37,069 nt of DNA from Bacteroides sp. SM23_62_1 (GTDB lineage Bacteria; Bacteroidota; Bacteroidia; Bacteroidales; SM23-62). Below, piece by piece: positions 1 to 6,458 of this stretch. Numbering within the stretch: position 1 is the first letter of the stretch; the number at the start of each line of letters is the position of its first letter. Both the position numbers and the translations under genes were made by a program. A model generated the notes under the pieces. That model was not told the origin of the DNA. It made no database searches and worked only from the letters and a program-made list of their open reading frames with translations. The DNA is taken from NCBI GenBank assembly GCA_001304505.1, contig LJUQ01000011.1:1-37069 (forward strand), in the 5' to 3' direction.

Positions 1-499
1 ATTCAGGGGTGTCATCGGGCAATACCTCACATTTTGCCTGGAAAATAATCGCACCTTCATCATAAGCCTCATTGACATAATGGATCGAAATACCTGATTC
101 CTCATCACCACTGGTCAGTACTGCCTCGTGCACATGTATACCATACATACCTTTACCACCATATTTTGGTAAAAGAGCAGGGTGAATGTTGATAATCCTG
201 TTGGGAAAGGCCCTGATAAGGTAAACAGGGACAAGCCATAAAAATCCTGCAAGTACAATAAAATCGATTTCATTTTTTTGCAGGAGCTTGAGAATATCAT
301 CAGATTCGGTAAATGTCTGCCTGTCAAAGACTATGGAAGGAATATTGAATTGTTCCGCACGTACCAGCACATATGCATCTTTTTTATTCGAAAGTATCAT
401 GGATACTCCGATAGATGGATGATGGGCGAAATATTCAATGATCTTCTGAGCATTGGTGCCGGATCCGGATGCAAAGATTGCTATCTTTCTTTTTTTCAT
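1..499 (-). CDS. purN: Phosphoribosylglycinamide formyltransferase, 5' part (runs off the left edge)
   Basis: PurN transfers a formyl group from 10-formyltetrahydrofolate to GAR in cytosolic purine synthesis. The frame is open from an ATG at 499 to the window edge, giving 166 residues of a family normally about 190-210 aa, so only the C-terminal end is missing. The N-terminus MKKRKIAIFASGSGTN is the phosphate-binding loop. NIHPALLPKYGGKGMYG (about residues 104-120) carries the catalytic Asn104 and His106 and the folate loop. YDEGA near 146-150 supplies the catalytic Asp147. It is divergent from acpP across about 190 bp of AT-rich DNA. No frameshift is seen in the visible part. Confidence 0.93.
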   Translation of the reverse strand, partial: MKKRKIAIFASGSGTNAQKIIEYFAHHPSIGVSMILSNKKDAYVLVRAEQFNIPSIVFDRQTFTESDDILKLLQKNEIDFIVLAGFLWLVPVYLIRAFPNRIINIHPALLPKYGGKGMYGIHVHEAVLTSGDEESGISIHYVNEAYDEGAIIFQAKCEVLPDDTPE

Positions 500-611
500 C
501 CACTGATAGGTTAATAATGTATGATAAAGCCCGTATAAAGCAATTATTTATTTAAAATTGATTAAAAGAAAGCAAAAAATTTTATTTTTACGCGAAGAAA
601 AATATATTTTA

Positions 612-642
612 TTTGTTTTTACAACAGAATTCCATTTCTTTG
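612..642 (+). promoter_or_regulatory. Bacteroidetes-type promoter for acpP-fabF-rnc
   Basis: TTTG at 612-615, a 19-base spacer, then TTTCTTTG at 635-642. This fits the Bacteroidetes vegetative consensus TTTG-N19/20-TAnnTTTG with one mismatch in the -7 box. Transcription would begin near 648-650, leaving a leader of about 40 nt before acpP at 688. The assignment rests on pattern only. Confidence 0.5.
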
Positions 643-687
643 CACAACATTTTTCTAATACCTTAAGTTAAATTAAAATTTAATCTT

Positions 688-924
688 ATGTCTGACATTG
701 CATCCAGAGTAAAAGCAATTATCGTTGATAAATTAGGTGTCGATGAAAGCGAAGTTACCCCCGAATCCAGTTTTACCAATGATCTCGGAGCCGACTCGCT
801 CGACACGGTTGAATTAATCATGGAATTTGAAAAGGAATTCAATATCGGAATTCCTGATGATCAGGCTGAAAGTATTAGCACTGTAGGTGAAGCTATCAAA
901 TATATTGAAGAAAACGCAAAGTAA
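688..924 (+). CDS. acpP: Acyl carrier protein
   Basis: Carrier protein of type II fatty-acid synthesis. It holds the growing acyl chain as a thioester on a phosphopantetheine arm. At 78 aa it has the usual length and the acidic character of the family. The arm attaches to Ser37 in [10 protein letters not shown], and the helix II recognition region [12 protein letters not shown] follows. fabF begins 21 bp downstream, the classic acpP-fabF pairing. The ATG at 688 is the only sensible start and lies about 45 bp downstream of a good Bacteroidetes-type promoter. Nothing unusual is seen. Confidence 0.98.
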   Translation: MSDIASRVKAIIVDKLGVDESEVTPESSFTNDLGADSLDTVELIMEFEKEFNIGIPDDQAESISTVGEAIKYIEENAK

Positions 925-945
925 TTTCTTCTAATCCTCTCAATT

Positions 946-2196
946 ATGGAATTCAGACGGGTCGTTGTGACAGGACTCGGTGCTGTCACCCCTTTGGGCA
1001 ATAACATAAAAGAATATTGGGAGGGTCTCAAAAACGGTGTAAGTGGTTGTGACTGGATAACTCATTTCGATCCTGTTAACCACAAAACGAAATTTGCATG
1101 CGAAGTTAAAAACTTCGATCCTACCCAATATTTCGACCGGAAAGAGATCAGAACGCTTGATCTATTTACCCTCTATGCTCTGGTAACTGCCGAACAAGCA
1201 GTTGCGGATGCCGATCTTCTTTCTGCAAACCTGGATGTTAACAGGGTAGGAGTACTCTGGTCATCAGGAGTGGGAGGACTGAAAACATTCCAGGAAGAGC
1301 TGGATGATTATTTTCAGGGTGGAAGAATTCCCCGGTTCAGTCCCTTCTTTATACCCAAAATGATTCCTGATATCGCAGCAGGACATATTTCTATTAAATA
1401 TGGTTTCCGTGGTCCCAATTACTCAACCGTATCTGCATGTGCTTCCTCTTCCCATTCGATTATTGATGCGATGACATATATCCGGATCGGATGGGCCGAC
1501 GTCATTATTGTAGGTGGCTCCGAATCTGCGATCATTGAATCCGGCATCGGAGGTTTTAATGCCATGCGGGCACTTTCCCAAAATAACGAAGAATATAAAA
1601 CCGCATCACGCCCCTTTGATAAGACCAGGGATGGCTTTGTAATGGGCGAAGGAGGCGGAGGATTGATTATTGAAGAGTATGAACACGCAAGAAGACGTGG
1701 AGCAAAAATCTATGCCGAGATAGCCGGTGCAGGAATGTCTGCTGATGCTCATCACCTCACAGCACCTCACCCTGGCGGAATCGGAGCCAGGATTGTCATG
1801 GAAAATGCCCTTCGTGATGCCGGCATGAAACCGGAGGATATAGATTATATCAATGTCCATGGCACAGCCACTCCCCGGGGAGATATCTCGGAAGCAATAG
1901 CCATCAGGGATGTTTTTGGAGAACACGCAAATAAACTGAATATCAGTGCTACAAAATCCATGACAGGTCATCTGCTGGGTGCCGCCGGTGCAATCGAAGC
2001 CATCGCAACAATACTCGCAATAAATAATGATATTATACCACCAACAATAAATTTTAAAGTACAGGATCCTGAAATTGATGAAAAGTTAAATATCACACCA
2101 AATAAAGCACAAAAACGATCAGTCCGTACCGGCCTGAGTAATACTTTCGGTTTCGGCGGACATAATACATCGGTTATTTTTAAAGAAATTTCCTGA
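946..2196 (+). CDS. fabF: 3-oxoacyl-[acyl-carrier-protein] synthase II
   Basis: KAS II condenses malonyl-ACP with acyl-ACP in chain elongation in the cytosol. The length of 416 aa is normal. The Cys-His-His triad is visible: Cys165 in TVSACASSSHS, His305 in NVHGTATPRGD and His342 in KSMTGHLLGAAG, with the conserved Lys337 in the last motif. The C-terminal GLSNTFGFGGHN glycine loop is intact. It directly follows acpP, and rnc starts 5 bp after its stop, so the three genes probably share one transcript. Assignment to FabF rather than FabB is based on acpP linkage and length. Confidence 0.97.
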   Translation: MEFRRVVVTGLGAVTPLGNNIKEYWEGLKNGVSGCDWITHFDPVNHKTKFACEVKNFDPTQYFDRKEIRTLDLFTLYALVTAEQAVADADLLSANLDVNRVGVLWSSGVGGLKTFQEELDDYFQGGRIPRFSPFFIPKMIPDIAAGHISIKYGFRGPNYSTVSACASSSHSIIDAMTYIRIGWADVIIVGGSESAIIESGIGGFNAMRALSQNNEEYKTASRPFDKTRDGFVMGEGGGGLIIEEYEHARRRGAKIYAEIAGAGMSADAHHLTAPHPGGIGARIVMENALRDAGMKPEDIDYINVHGTATPRGDISEAIAIRDVFGEHANKLNISATKSMTGHLLGAAGAIEAIATILAINNDIIPPTINFKVQDPEIDEKLNITPNKAQKRSVRTGLSNTFGFGGHNTSVIFKEIS

Positions 2197-2201
2197 TCCC
2201 A

Positions 2202-2927
2202 TTGTTCAGTAAATTGATCCAATTTCTGCCATTGCCCTTCCAGGGTAAAAGGAATACCCTTAACCAGCTCAGAATGATTACCGGTTTCTACCCGGGAAAT
2301 ATCCGGCTATATGAGGTTGCCCTCACACATAAATCGGCTTCCGTAGCCCTTCCCGATGGTTCCTCGATTAACAACGAAAGATTGGAATATCTGGGTGATG
2401 CCGTTCTCGGTGCTATTATAGCGGATTATCTCTACCAGCGCTTTCCAAATAATGACGAGGGATTCCTTACCCAGCTCAGATCCAAAATCGTCAAAAGAAA
2501 ACAATTGAATAAACTGGCATATAAAATTGGTATGTCACCCCTTCTTATTTTAAATACACGCCAGAACCAGTATAAAGAAAATATCCACGGGAATGCCTTT
2601 GAAGCTCTGATCGGAGCAGTGTATCTTGATAAAGGATATTATAAAACCAGGAAATTTGTGATACGGAAAATCCTGGAAAAACATCTCGACCTGGATAAAC
2701 TGGCCAGGAAAGAATCTGATTTTAAAAGCCGGATCATTGAATGGGCCCAGAAACATAAAAAAGAGATCTCATTCGTAACTGAAGAGGGCCAGGAATCCCA
2801 GAATGAGCAAATGTTTGTATCCCGGGTAATCATGATGAATGAAGAATTGGGTAAAGGAAAGGGACATTCTAAAAAAGATGCCGAGCAAAAAGCTGCTGAA
2901 AAAGCCCTGGAAAAAATTACCGGTTAA
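2202..2927 (+). CDS. rnc: Ribonuclease III (TTG start)
   Basis: Endonuclease that cuts double-stranded RNA in rRNA maturation and mRNA turnover. The 241 aa contain the signature NNERLEYLGDAVLG (about 57-70) with the metal-binding acidic residues, a second acidic motif NAFEALIGAVYLDKGY, and a C-terminal double-stranded-RNA-binding domain from about residue 176 ending in KKDAEQKAAEKALEKI. The chosen start is TTG at 2202, 5 bp after the fabF stop, because the leader before LRMITGFYP matches the length typical of Bacteroidetes RNase III. The first in-frame ATG, at codon 25, would remove it. The start is inferred; the identity is secure. Confidence 0.94.
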   Translation: MFSKLIQFLPLPFQGKRNTLNQLRMITGFYPGNIRLYEVALTHKSASVALPDGSSINNERLEYLGDAVLGAIIADYLYQRFPNNDEGFLTQLRSKIVKRKQLNKLAYKIGMSPLLILNTRQNQYKENIHGNAFEALIGAVYLDKGYYKTRKFVIRKILEKHLDLDKLARKESDFKSRIIEWAQKHKKEISFVTEEGQESQNEQMFVSRVIMMNEELGKGKGHSKKDAEQKAAEKALEKITG

Positions 2928-2928
2928 A

Positions 2929-3354
2929 TTGACCAAAAAAATTCATAAATTGATCATTGAAGATGATTACCGTTTTCTTCTGGTCGGTATATCATCCCAT
3001 GAAAATGATTACAGGTTATGCTGGGCTATAAACACCAACCTTGGAATGTCTCTCAAACGATCTGAGAACCTGAAGTACTATCACCCAAGGATAGAACAGG
3101 ATCAGGAATTTTCAGTTTACCAGTATAAAGATCAGGAAACATTGCTCCAATATTTTCTAATATCCAACCGCTGTGAAGATGGTTTTTTACTGGAAGAAAT
3201 GTCAAATATCGATTATATTATGAAAATCACAGGAGATGCAGATAAAAACTTACTGATCCGCCTGATCAACAGACTGAAAAAAATAAACATTATCACCACT
3301 GCCTTTGAGATAAATGCCCAAACATTAAAATCCAGGAAGAAATTACTGTTCTGA
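2929..3354 (+). CDS. IPExxxVDY-family protein (small conserved Bacteroidetes protein)
   Basis: A 141-aa cytosolic protein of unknown biochemical role. Recognition rests on the layout of the Bacteroidetes IPExxxVDY family: an N-terminal segment DDYRFLLVGISSHENDYRLCW and a later LLEEMSNIDYIMKI, where the family signature reads I-P-E-x3-V-D-Y. Here Pro is replaced by Glu and Val by Ile. The frame is open from 2839, but that start would overlap rnc by almost 90 bp. TTG at 2929, one base after the rnc stop, gives the expected length and an N-terminus (MTKKIHKLIIEDDY) like the family. Placement directly after rnc is typical. In many relatives pyruvate kinase follows, but here the next gene is convergent. 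Confidence 0.72.
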   Translation: MTKKIHKLIIEDDYRFLLVGISSHENDYRLCWAINTNLGMSLKRSENLKYYHPRIEQDQEFSVYQYKDQETLLQYFLISNRCEDGFLLEEMSNIDYIMKITGDADKNLLIRLINRLKKINIITTAFEINAQTLKSRKKLLF

Positions 3355-3378
3355 CGGATTAAGCAAAACAATTTGTGT

Positions 3379-4128
3379 TTACAACCTGCAACAAACAACG
3401 ATAAACTCCTTTGATCCTTCTGTCAATTCACCCCCGTTAAAATTTCCATAAATGTTATCCAATGCCAGTTTCGACCTCTCTATTAAGTGTTCCAGTTCAT
3501 ACCTGAAATAAAACCTGAATTTGAAATTCCAGCTTTCAGTTCTTGCCACTTCATCCTCATCCCATCTGAATGTCATGGTAATATTACTGATCTGATTCAC
3601 AATATCAGCTTTCATATCAACTGTCCTTGAGAATTTCTTGCCTGGCTCATATTCTCCAGAGAAATCAGTATAATTGCTCATTCCTGACGCTGTCAAAGCA
3701 GGATCAGGCACATACAAATCAAAAATCAGGTGCCCGCCTTCTTCCAGATGATCATAGATATTGTTTAGCGCTGACAACTGTTCCTGAACAGTCAGAAGGT
3801 GAGAAAAGACACGGAAAGGGGCAAGTATCATGTTAAATCTGAAAGGAAACCTAAAATCCACAGCATTTTGCATACTCACTCTGCCATGGTATTCAAGATC
3901 AATCTTCTTTAAAAGAATATTGATCATGCTTTTACTGATATCAATACCATAAATATCTGCACCTTTCTTCAACGCTGCAGCGAAAAAGCGGCCTGTCCCA
4001 ACTCCGATTTCAAGAACCCGCCCACTGGTCTCGGATATTTTTTTTAAATAAAAATCCGTATCCACTTCAGATCTCATACTGTTATATATGATATCATAGA
4101 ACCGGGCGAAATATTCAGGATAGTCCAT
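3379..4128 (-). CDS. SAM-dependent class I methyltransferase
   Basis: A 249-aa protein with a Rossmann-type methyltransferase core. Motif I is VLEIGVGTGRFF (about 38-49). The acidic end of strand beta-2 is IYGIDIS, where Asp is expected to bind the ribose of SAM, and motif IV is near FNMILAPFRVFSHL. The C-terminal half carries lipocalin-like strands around TFRWDEDEVARTESWNFKFRFYF, a pattern seen in small-molecule methyltransferases annotated only by domain. No substrate can be assigned. It faces the IPExxxVDY gene convergently with 24 bp between stops. The ATG at 4128 is well placed. Confidence 0.82.
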   Translation of the reverse strand: MDYPEYFARFYDIIYNSMRSEVDTDFYLKKISETSGRVLEIGVGTGRFFAAALKKGADIYGIDISKSMINILLKKIDLEYHGRVSMQNAVDFRFPFRFNMILAPFRVFSHLLTVQEQLSALNNIYDHLEEGGHLIFDLYVPDPALTASGMSNYTDFSGEYEPGKKFSRTVDMKADIVNQISNITMTFRWDEDEVARTESWNFKFRFYFRYELEHLIERSKLALDNIYGNFNGGELTEGSKEFIVVCCRL

Positions 4129-4411
4129 TTTTTAATAGTTTGTTCAGTTATTTAATCAGTTGTTGTTTAATAGATAATTCAGTTGTGCTTCCAAATGAAT
4201 TGTTCCATTGTCAAATTGTTAAATTGTTGATTTGTAACAATAGTTATTATGTAGAAATAGATCTGTCAACCATTCAAAAATTTAGCCATCTAACAATTTA
4301 GCCATTTATACCCGTTCTTCTGTGGTCGGTTCAGTAGCCCTTCAGTAGTTAGTTCAGTTTTTAATTCAGTTGTCACTTTATAGTGAACCGGCTGCATTAT
4401 TAATCCTACGG
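4129..4411. other. Gene-free, low-complexity gap rich in TTCAGTT/TTGTT words
   Basis: This 283-bp gap has no credible ORF. It iterates short related words on the + strand: TTCAGTT and its variants (GTTCAGTTATTTAATCAGTT, ATTCAGTTGT, CCTTCAGTAGTTAGTTCAG), with AAATTGTTAAATTGTTG and two copies of an ATTTAGCCAT word in the middle. There is no fixed period. It should contain the promoter of the methyltransferase gene, but I cannot point to a convincing one. Confidence 0.5.
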
Positions 4412-5101
4412 TTATCCAACGGCCTCCCGCAATGCTGCCCTTGCAAGAATACGCGTTGAATCAAGGACGGGTAACGGGGAATGATCCGGTAATACAATCA
4501 ATGGAATTTCTGTACATCCCAGTACTACTGCATCACATCCTTTCGCCATAAAGTTACCTATTAACTTAACTAAAAAATTTCTTGATTCAGGATTAATTAC
4601 CCCATAGACAAGTTCATCAAATATAATCCTGTCAATTTGCTTTCGGCAAAGGTCGTCAGGTATGGTGTGCTGAATATTATACTTTTTTAATATTTCAGTA
4701 TAGACCGGGCCTGTCATCAGGTATTTCGTACCTAAAACCAGGATTTTTTTAAAACCATTCATTACGGCTGTTTTTGCAACCTCATCAGCAATATGCAACC
4801 ATGGCAAATCCACTTCTTCCCTGATATAAGGAAATGCTTCATGAATCGTATTATCAGGACATATGAGAAATGATGCTCCGCATTTTTTTAGTTTATTCGC
4901 TGAGGATATCATCAATCCCGCAACACCTTCCCAGTTATCCTCATATACAAAATTCATATATTCCGCAAGTGAATTATTGTGCATGCTTATCTCAGGATGA
5001 TTATGCCGTCCCATTAATGAAACAGCTTCCCTGCAGATGCTCTGGTAACATAGTAATGCCCCCTCTGAACTGCACGCAACAATACCAATGTGTTTCGACA
5101 T
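4412..5101 (-). CDS. Aspartate/glutamate racemase family protein
   Basis: Cofactor-independent amino-acid racemase fold that uses two cysteines for two-base proton transfer. Both are visible in the 229 aa: Cys81 in FLICPDNTIHEAF and Cys196 in VVLGCTEIPLIV. The N-terminus MSKHIGIVACSSEGA resembles the first strand and phosphate-like loop of the YgeA/RacX type. Glutamate racemase MurI has a different N-terminus, so a broad-specificity or aspartate racemase is more likely. Substrate specificity cannot be read from sequence. The gene stands alone, flanked on both sides by repetitive non-coding DNA. Confidence 0.85.
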   Translation of the reverse strand: MSKHIGIVACSSEGALLCYQSICREAVSLMGRHNHPEISMHNNSLAEYMNFVYEDNWEGVAGLMISSANKLKKCGASFLICPDNTIHEAFPYIREEVDLPWLHIADEVAKTAVMNGFKKILVLGTKYLMTGPVYTEILKKYNIQHTIPDDLCRKQIDRIIFDELVYGVINPESRNFLVKLIGNFMAKGCDAVVLGCTEIPLIVLPDHSPLPVLDSTRILARAALREAVG

Positions 5102-5175
5102 AGTTCCTTCCTTTGCATAACTTTTATATCCTAAAGGTATATATAATAAACGGAATATTGGATTATTGAAATACT

Positions 5176-5439
5176 GGAATAATGGAATGATGGTATATTA
5201 GTTTACTGGTATATTAGTCTGTTAGTGAGTGGTGGGTATTGGATCTGGAGGGAAATTGGAATAATGAAATGATGGTATATTAGTTTACTGGTATATTAGT
5301 CTGTTAGTGAGTGGTGGGTATTGGGTCTGGAGGGAAATTGGAATAATGGAATGATGGTATATTAGTTTACTGGTATATTAGTCTGTTAGTGAATGGTGGG
5401 TATTGAGTCTGGAGGGGAATTGGAATAATGGAATGATGG
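5176..5439. repeat. 82-bp tandem repeat, three full copies plus a partial fourth
   Basis: The unit begins GGAATAATGGAATGATGG and restarts at 5176, 5258, 5340 and 5422, an exact 82-bp period. The fourth copy diverges after about 18 bp. Copies differ by only a few substitutions, such as GGATCTGG, GGGTCTGG and GAGTCTGG near the unit end. Each unit contains the word GGTATATTAGT twice, so an older internal duplication is likely. There is no ORF through it. It lies between the racemase gene and the terminator of the acidic-protein gene. Confidence 0.9.
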
Positions 5440-5515
5440 AATATTTGAATATTGAAAACTGGAATATTGTATATTTATATCAAACCCAATACCTTTACAT
5501 ACCAATATACTCCTG

Positions 5516-5555
5516 AAAACAAAAACCCCCGCAGAATATAAAATCTACGGGGGTT
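5516..5555 (-). terminator. Intrinsic terminator of the acidic secreted protein gene
   Basis: AACCCCCGCAGA (5524-5535) pairs with TCTACGGGGGTT (5544-5555), a 12-bp stem with one mismatch and an 8-base loop. On the minus strand the stem is followed by TTTTTGTTTT. It sits 26 bp after the stop of the gene at 5582. Confidence 0.85.
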
Positions 5556-5581
5556 ATTATACCTATGAAAAGACTTGATTA

Positions 5582-6319
5582 CTACTTCTTCTTTTTTTCT
5601 TTCACAGGAACAGGTGCTTCTTCTTCATCAACTTCTTTCACCTCTACTTTCACTTTTTTTATTACCTGTGTACCATCATCCTTTTTAATCACATACACAT
5701 TAACATTTTCATCATCTTCCTCAATCCATTCAAGATCATCTTCATTGATAATATGTATATCATCATTATCTTCAACAAATACCTTAACCTTTTTTTCTTT
5801 AACTTCAGAGCCCTCATCACCGGAATCCGTAATAATGATGGTACTGTAATTTTTCCCATCCTCGGTTGATACATGAATGGTTTTACTGCTCATAACAATT
5901 ACATCTTCCCCGTCTCCTTTATGTTTCTTTACAATCACTTTATGCATGTTATTGCTGTCACTTTTAAATATCATTACATTCTCTCCCTCTCCTTTGATGG
6001 AATCAAAATCAATATGAAATTCCTCTGCATGCCAGGCATGTTCTTCATCATCTGAGGATACCCATACCATTGTTTTATGTCCCTTGCTTTCTGAAATATA
6101 TTCAGCATCATCTCCAAGAATCTTTGAAATAATTTTCTTAACAGTTTCGGGATCCTGACCTTCCCCGAGCTCAAATGTGGTATCTATGATTACTTTATCA
6201 TTTTCGGTTACAGTGACGGTTACCTTACCGGTTTTTGTTTCCTGGGCAAGGACCATAGCGGGTTGCAGAATTAAAACAGCCAGGCCCACCAGGGCTGGCA
6301 AAAACAGGCGATTTTTCAT
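5582..6319 (-). CDS. Secreted, strongly acidic Val/Asp/Glu-rich protein of unknown function
   Basis: I do not recognise a family. The 245-aa product starts with a clear Sec signal peptide (about residues 1-25, ending AMVLAQ), so it is periplasmic or exported. The mature part is very rich in Asp, Glu, Val, Ile and Lys in alternating beta-strand-like patterns (VKVFVEDNDDIHI, NVNVYVIKKDD). It has several His-acidic clusters (EEHAWHAEEFHIDFD) and ends in a lysine run after a PVPV stretch. No catalytic motif is seen. It is divergent from a histidine kinase/response regulator pair and shares a 139-bp intergenic region containing a phased repeat, so it may be a target of that system. A metal- or cation-binding role is possible from composition only. 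Confidence 0.75.
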   Translation of the reverse strand: MKNRLFLPALVGLAVLILQPAMVLAQETKTGKVTVTVTENDKVIIDTTFELGEGQDPETVKKIISKILGDDAEYISESKGHKTMVWVSSDDEEHAWHAEEFHIDFDSIKGEGENVMIFKSDSNNMHKVIVKKHKGDGEDVIVMSSKTIHVSTEDGKNYSTIIITDSGDEGSEVKEKKVKVFVEDNDDIHIINEDDLEWIEEDDENVNVYVIKKDDGTQVIKKVKVEVKEVDEEEAPVPVKEKKKK

Positions 6320-6379
6320 GGTTAATTCATTAAGGTTTGTTTAGTGCAATTTTCTGAGGTAAAACTAGTGACTTATCAG

Positions 6380-6414
6380 GTTAAGGAGCCTTAATGAATG
6401 TTAAAGATTGTTAA
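6380..6414. promoter_or_regulatory. Four TTAA-centred pentamers at exact 10-bp spacing: likely OmpR-family operator
   Basis: GTTAA at 6380, CTTAA at 6390, GTTAA at 6400 and GTTAA at 6410 are direct repeats one helical turn apart. OmpR/PhoB-type regulators bind as tandem dimers to such 10-11-bp direct repeats. The two left copies also form the palindrome TTAAGG-AG-CCTTAA (6381-6394). The array lies between the acidic-protein gene and the kinase/regulator genes, so autoregulation by the adjacent regulator is the simplest reading. Confidence 0.6.
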
Positions 6415-6443
6415 AAAAACAGCGAAACAGAGCACATCCGTCT

Positions 6444-6451
6444 TATCTTTG
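6444..6451 (+). promoter_or_regulatory. Probable -7 element of the kinase/regulator promoter
   Basis: TATCTTTG is an exact match to the Bacteroidetes -7 box TAnnTTTG. No TTTG is found at the -33 position, which instead abuts the end of the phased TTAA array. This suggests an activator-dependent promoter. The box ends 8 nt before the chosen ATG at 6459, so the transcript would have almost no leader. Confidence 0.45.
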
Positions 6452-6458
6452 CATCATT

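Noticed and set aside
2839-2928. Upstream start of the IPExxxVDY gene inside rnc
   Set aside because: It would overlap the rnc dsRBD coding region by almost 90 bp and give a basic leader absent from the family.
5176-5439. CRISPR-like array
   Set aside because: The 82-bp units are head-to-tail near-identical copies without variable spacers, and there are no cas genes.
5565-5849. Ser/Thr/Phe-rich open frame opposite the acidic protein gene
   Set aside because: It is the antisense shadow of the Asp/Glu/Lys-rich coding sequence; the minus-strand gene has a signal peptide and a terminator.
6408-6458. Upstream TTG start of the histidine kinase
   Set aside because: It would add a charged 17-residue leader before TM1 and overlap the exact -7 promoter box; ATG 6459 is better.
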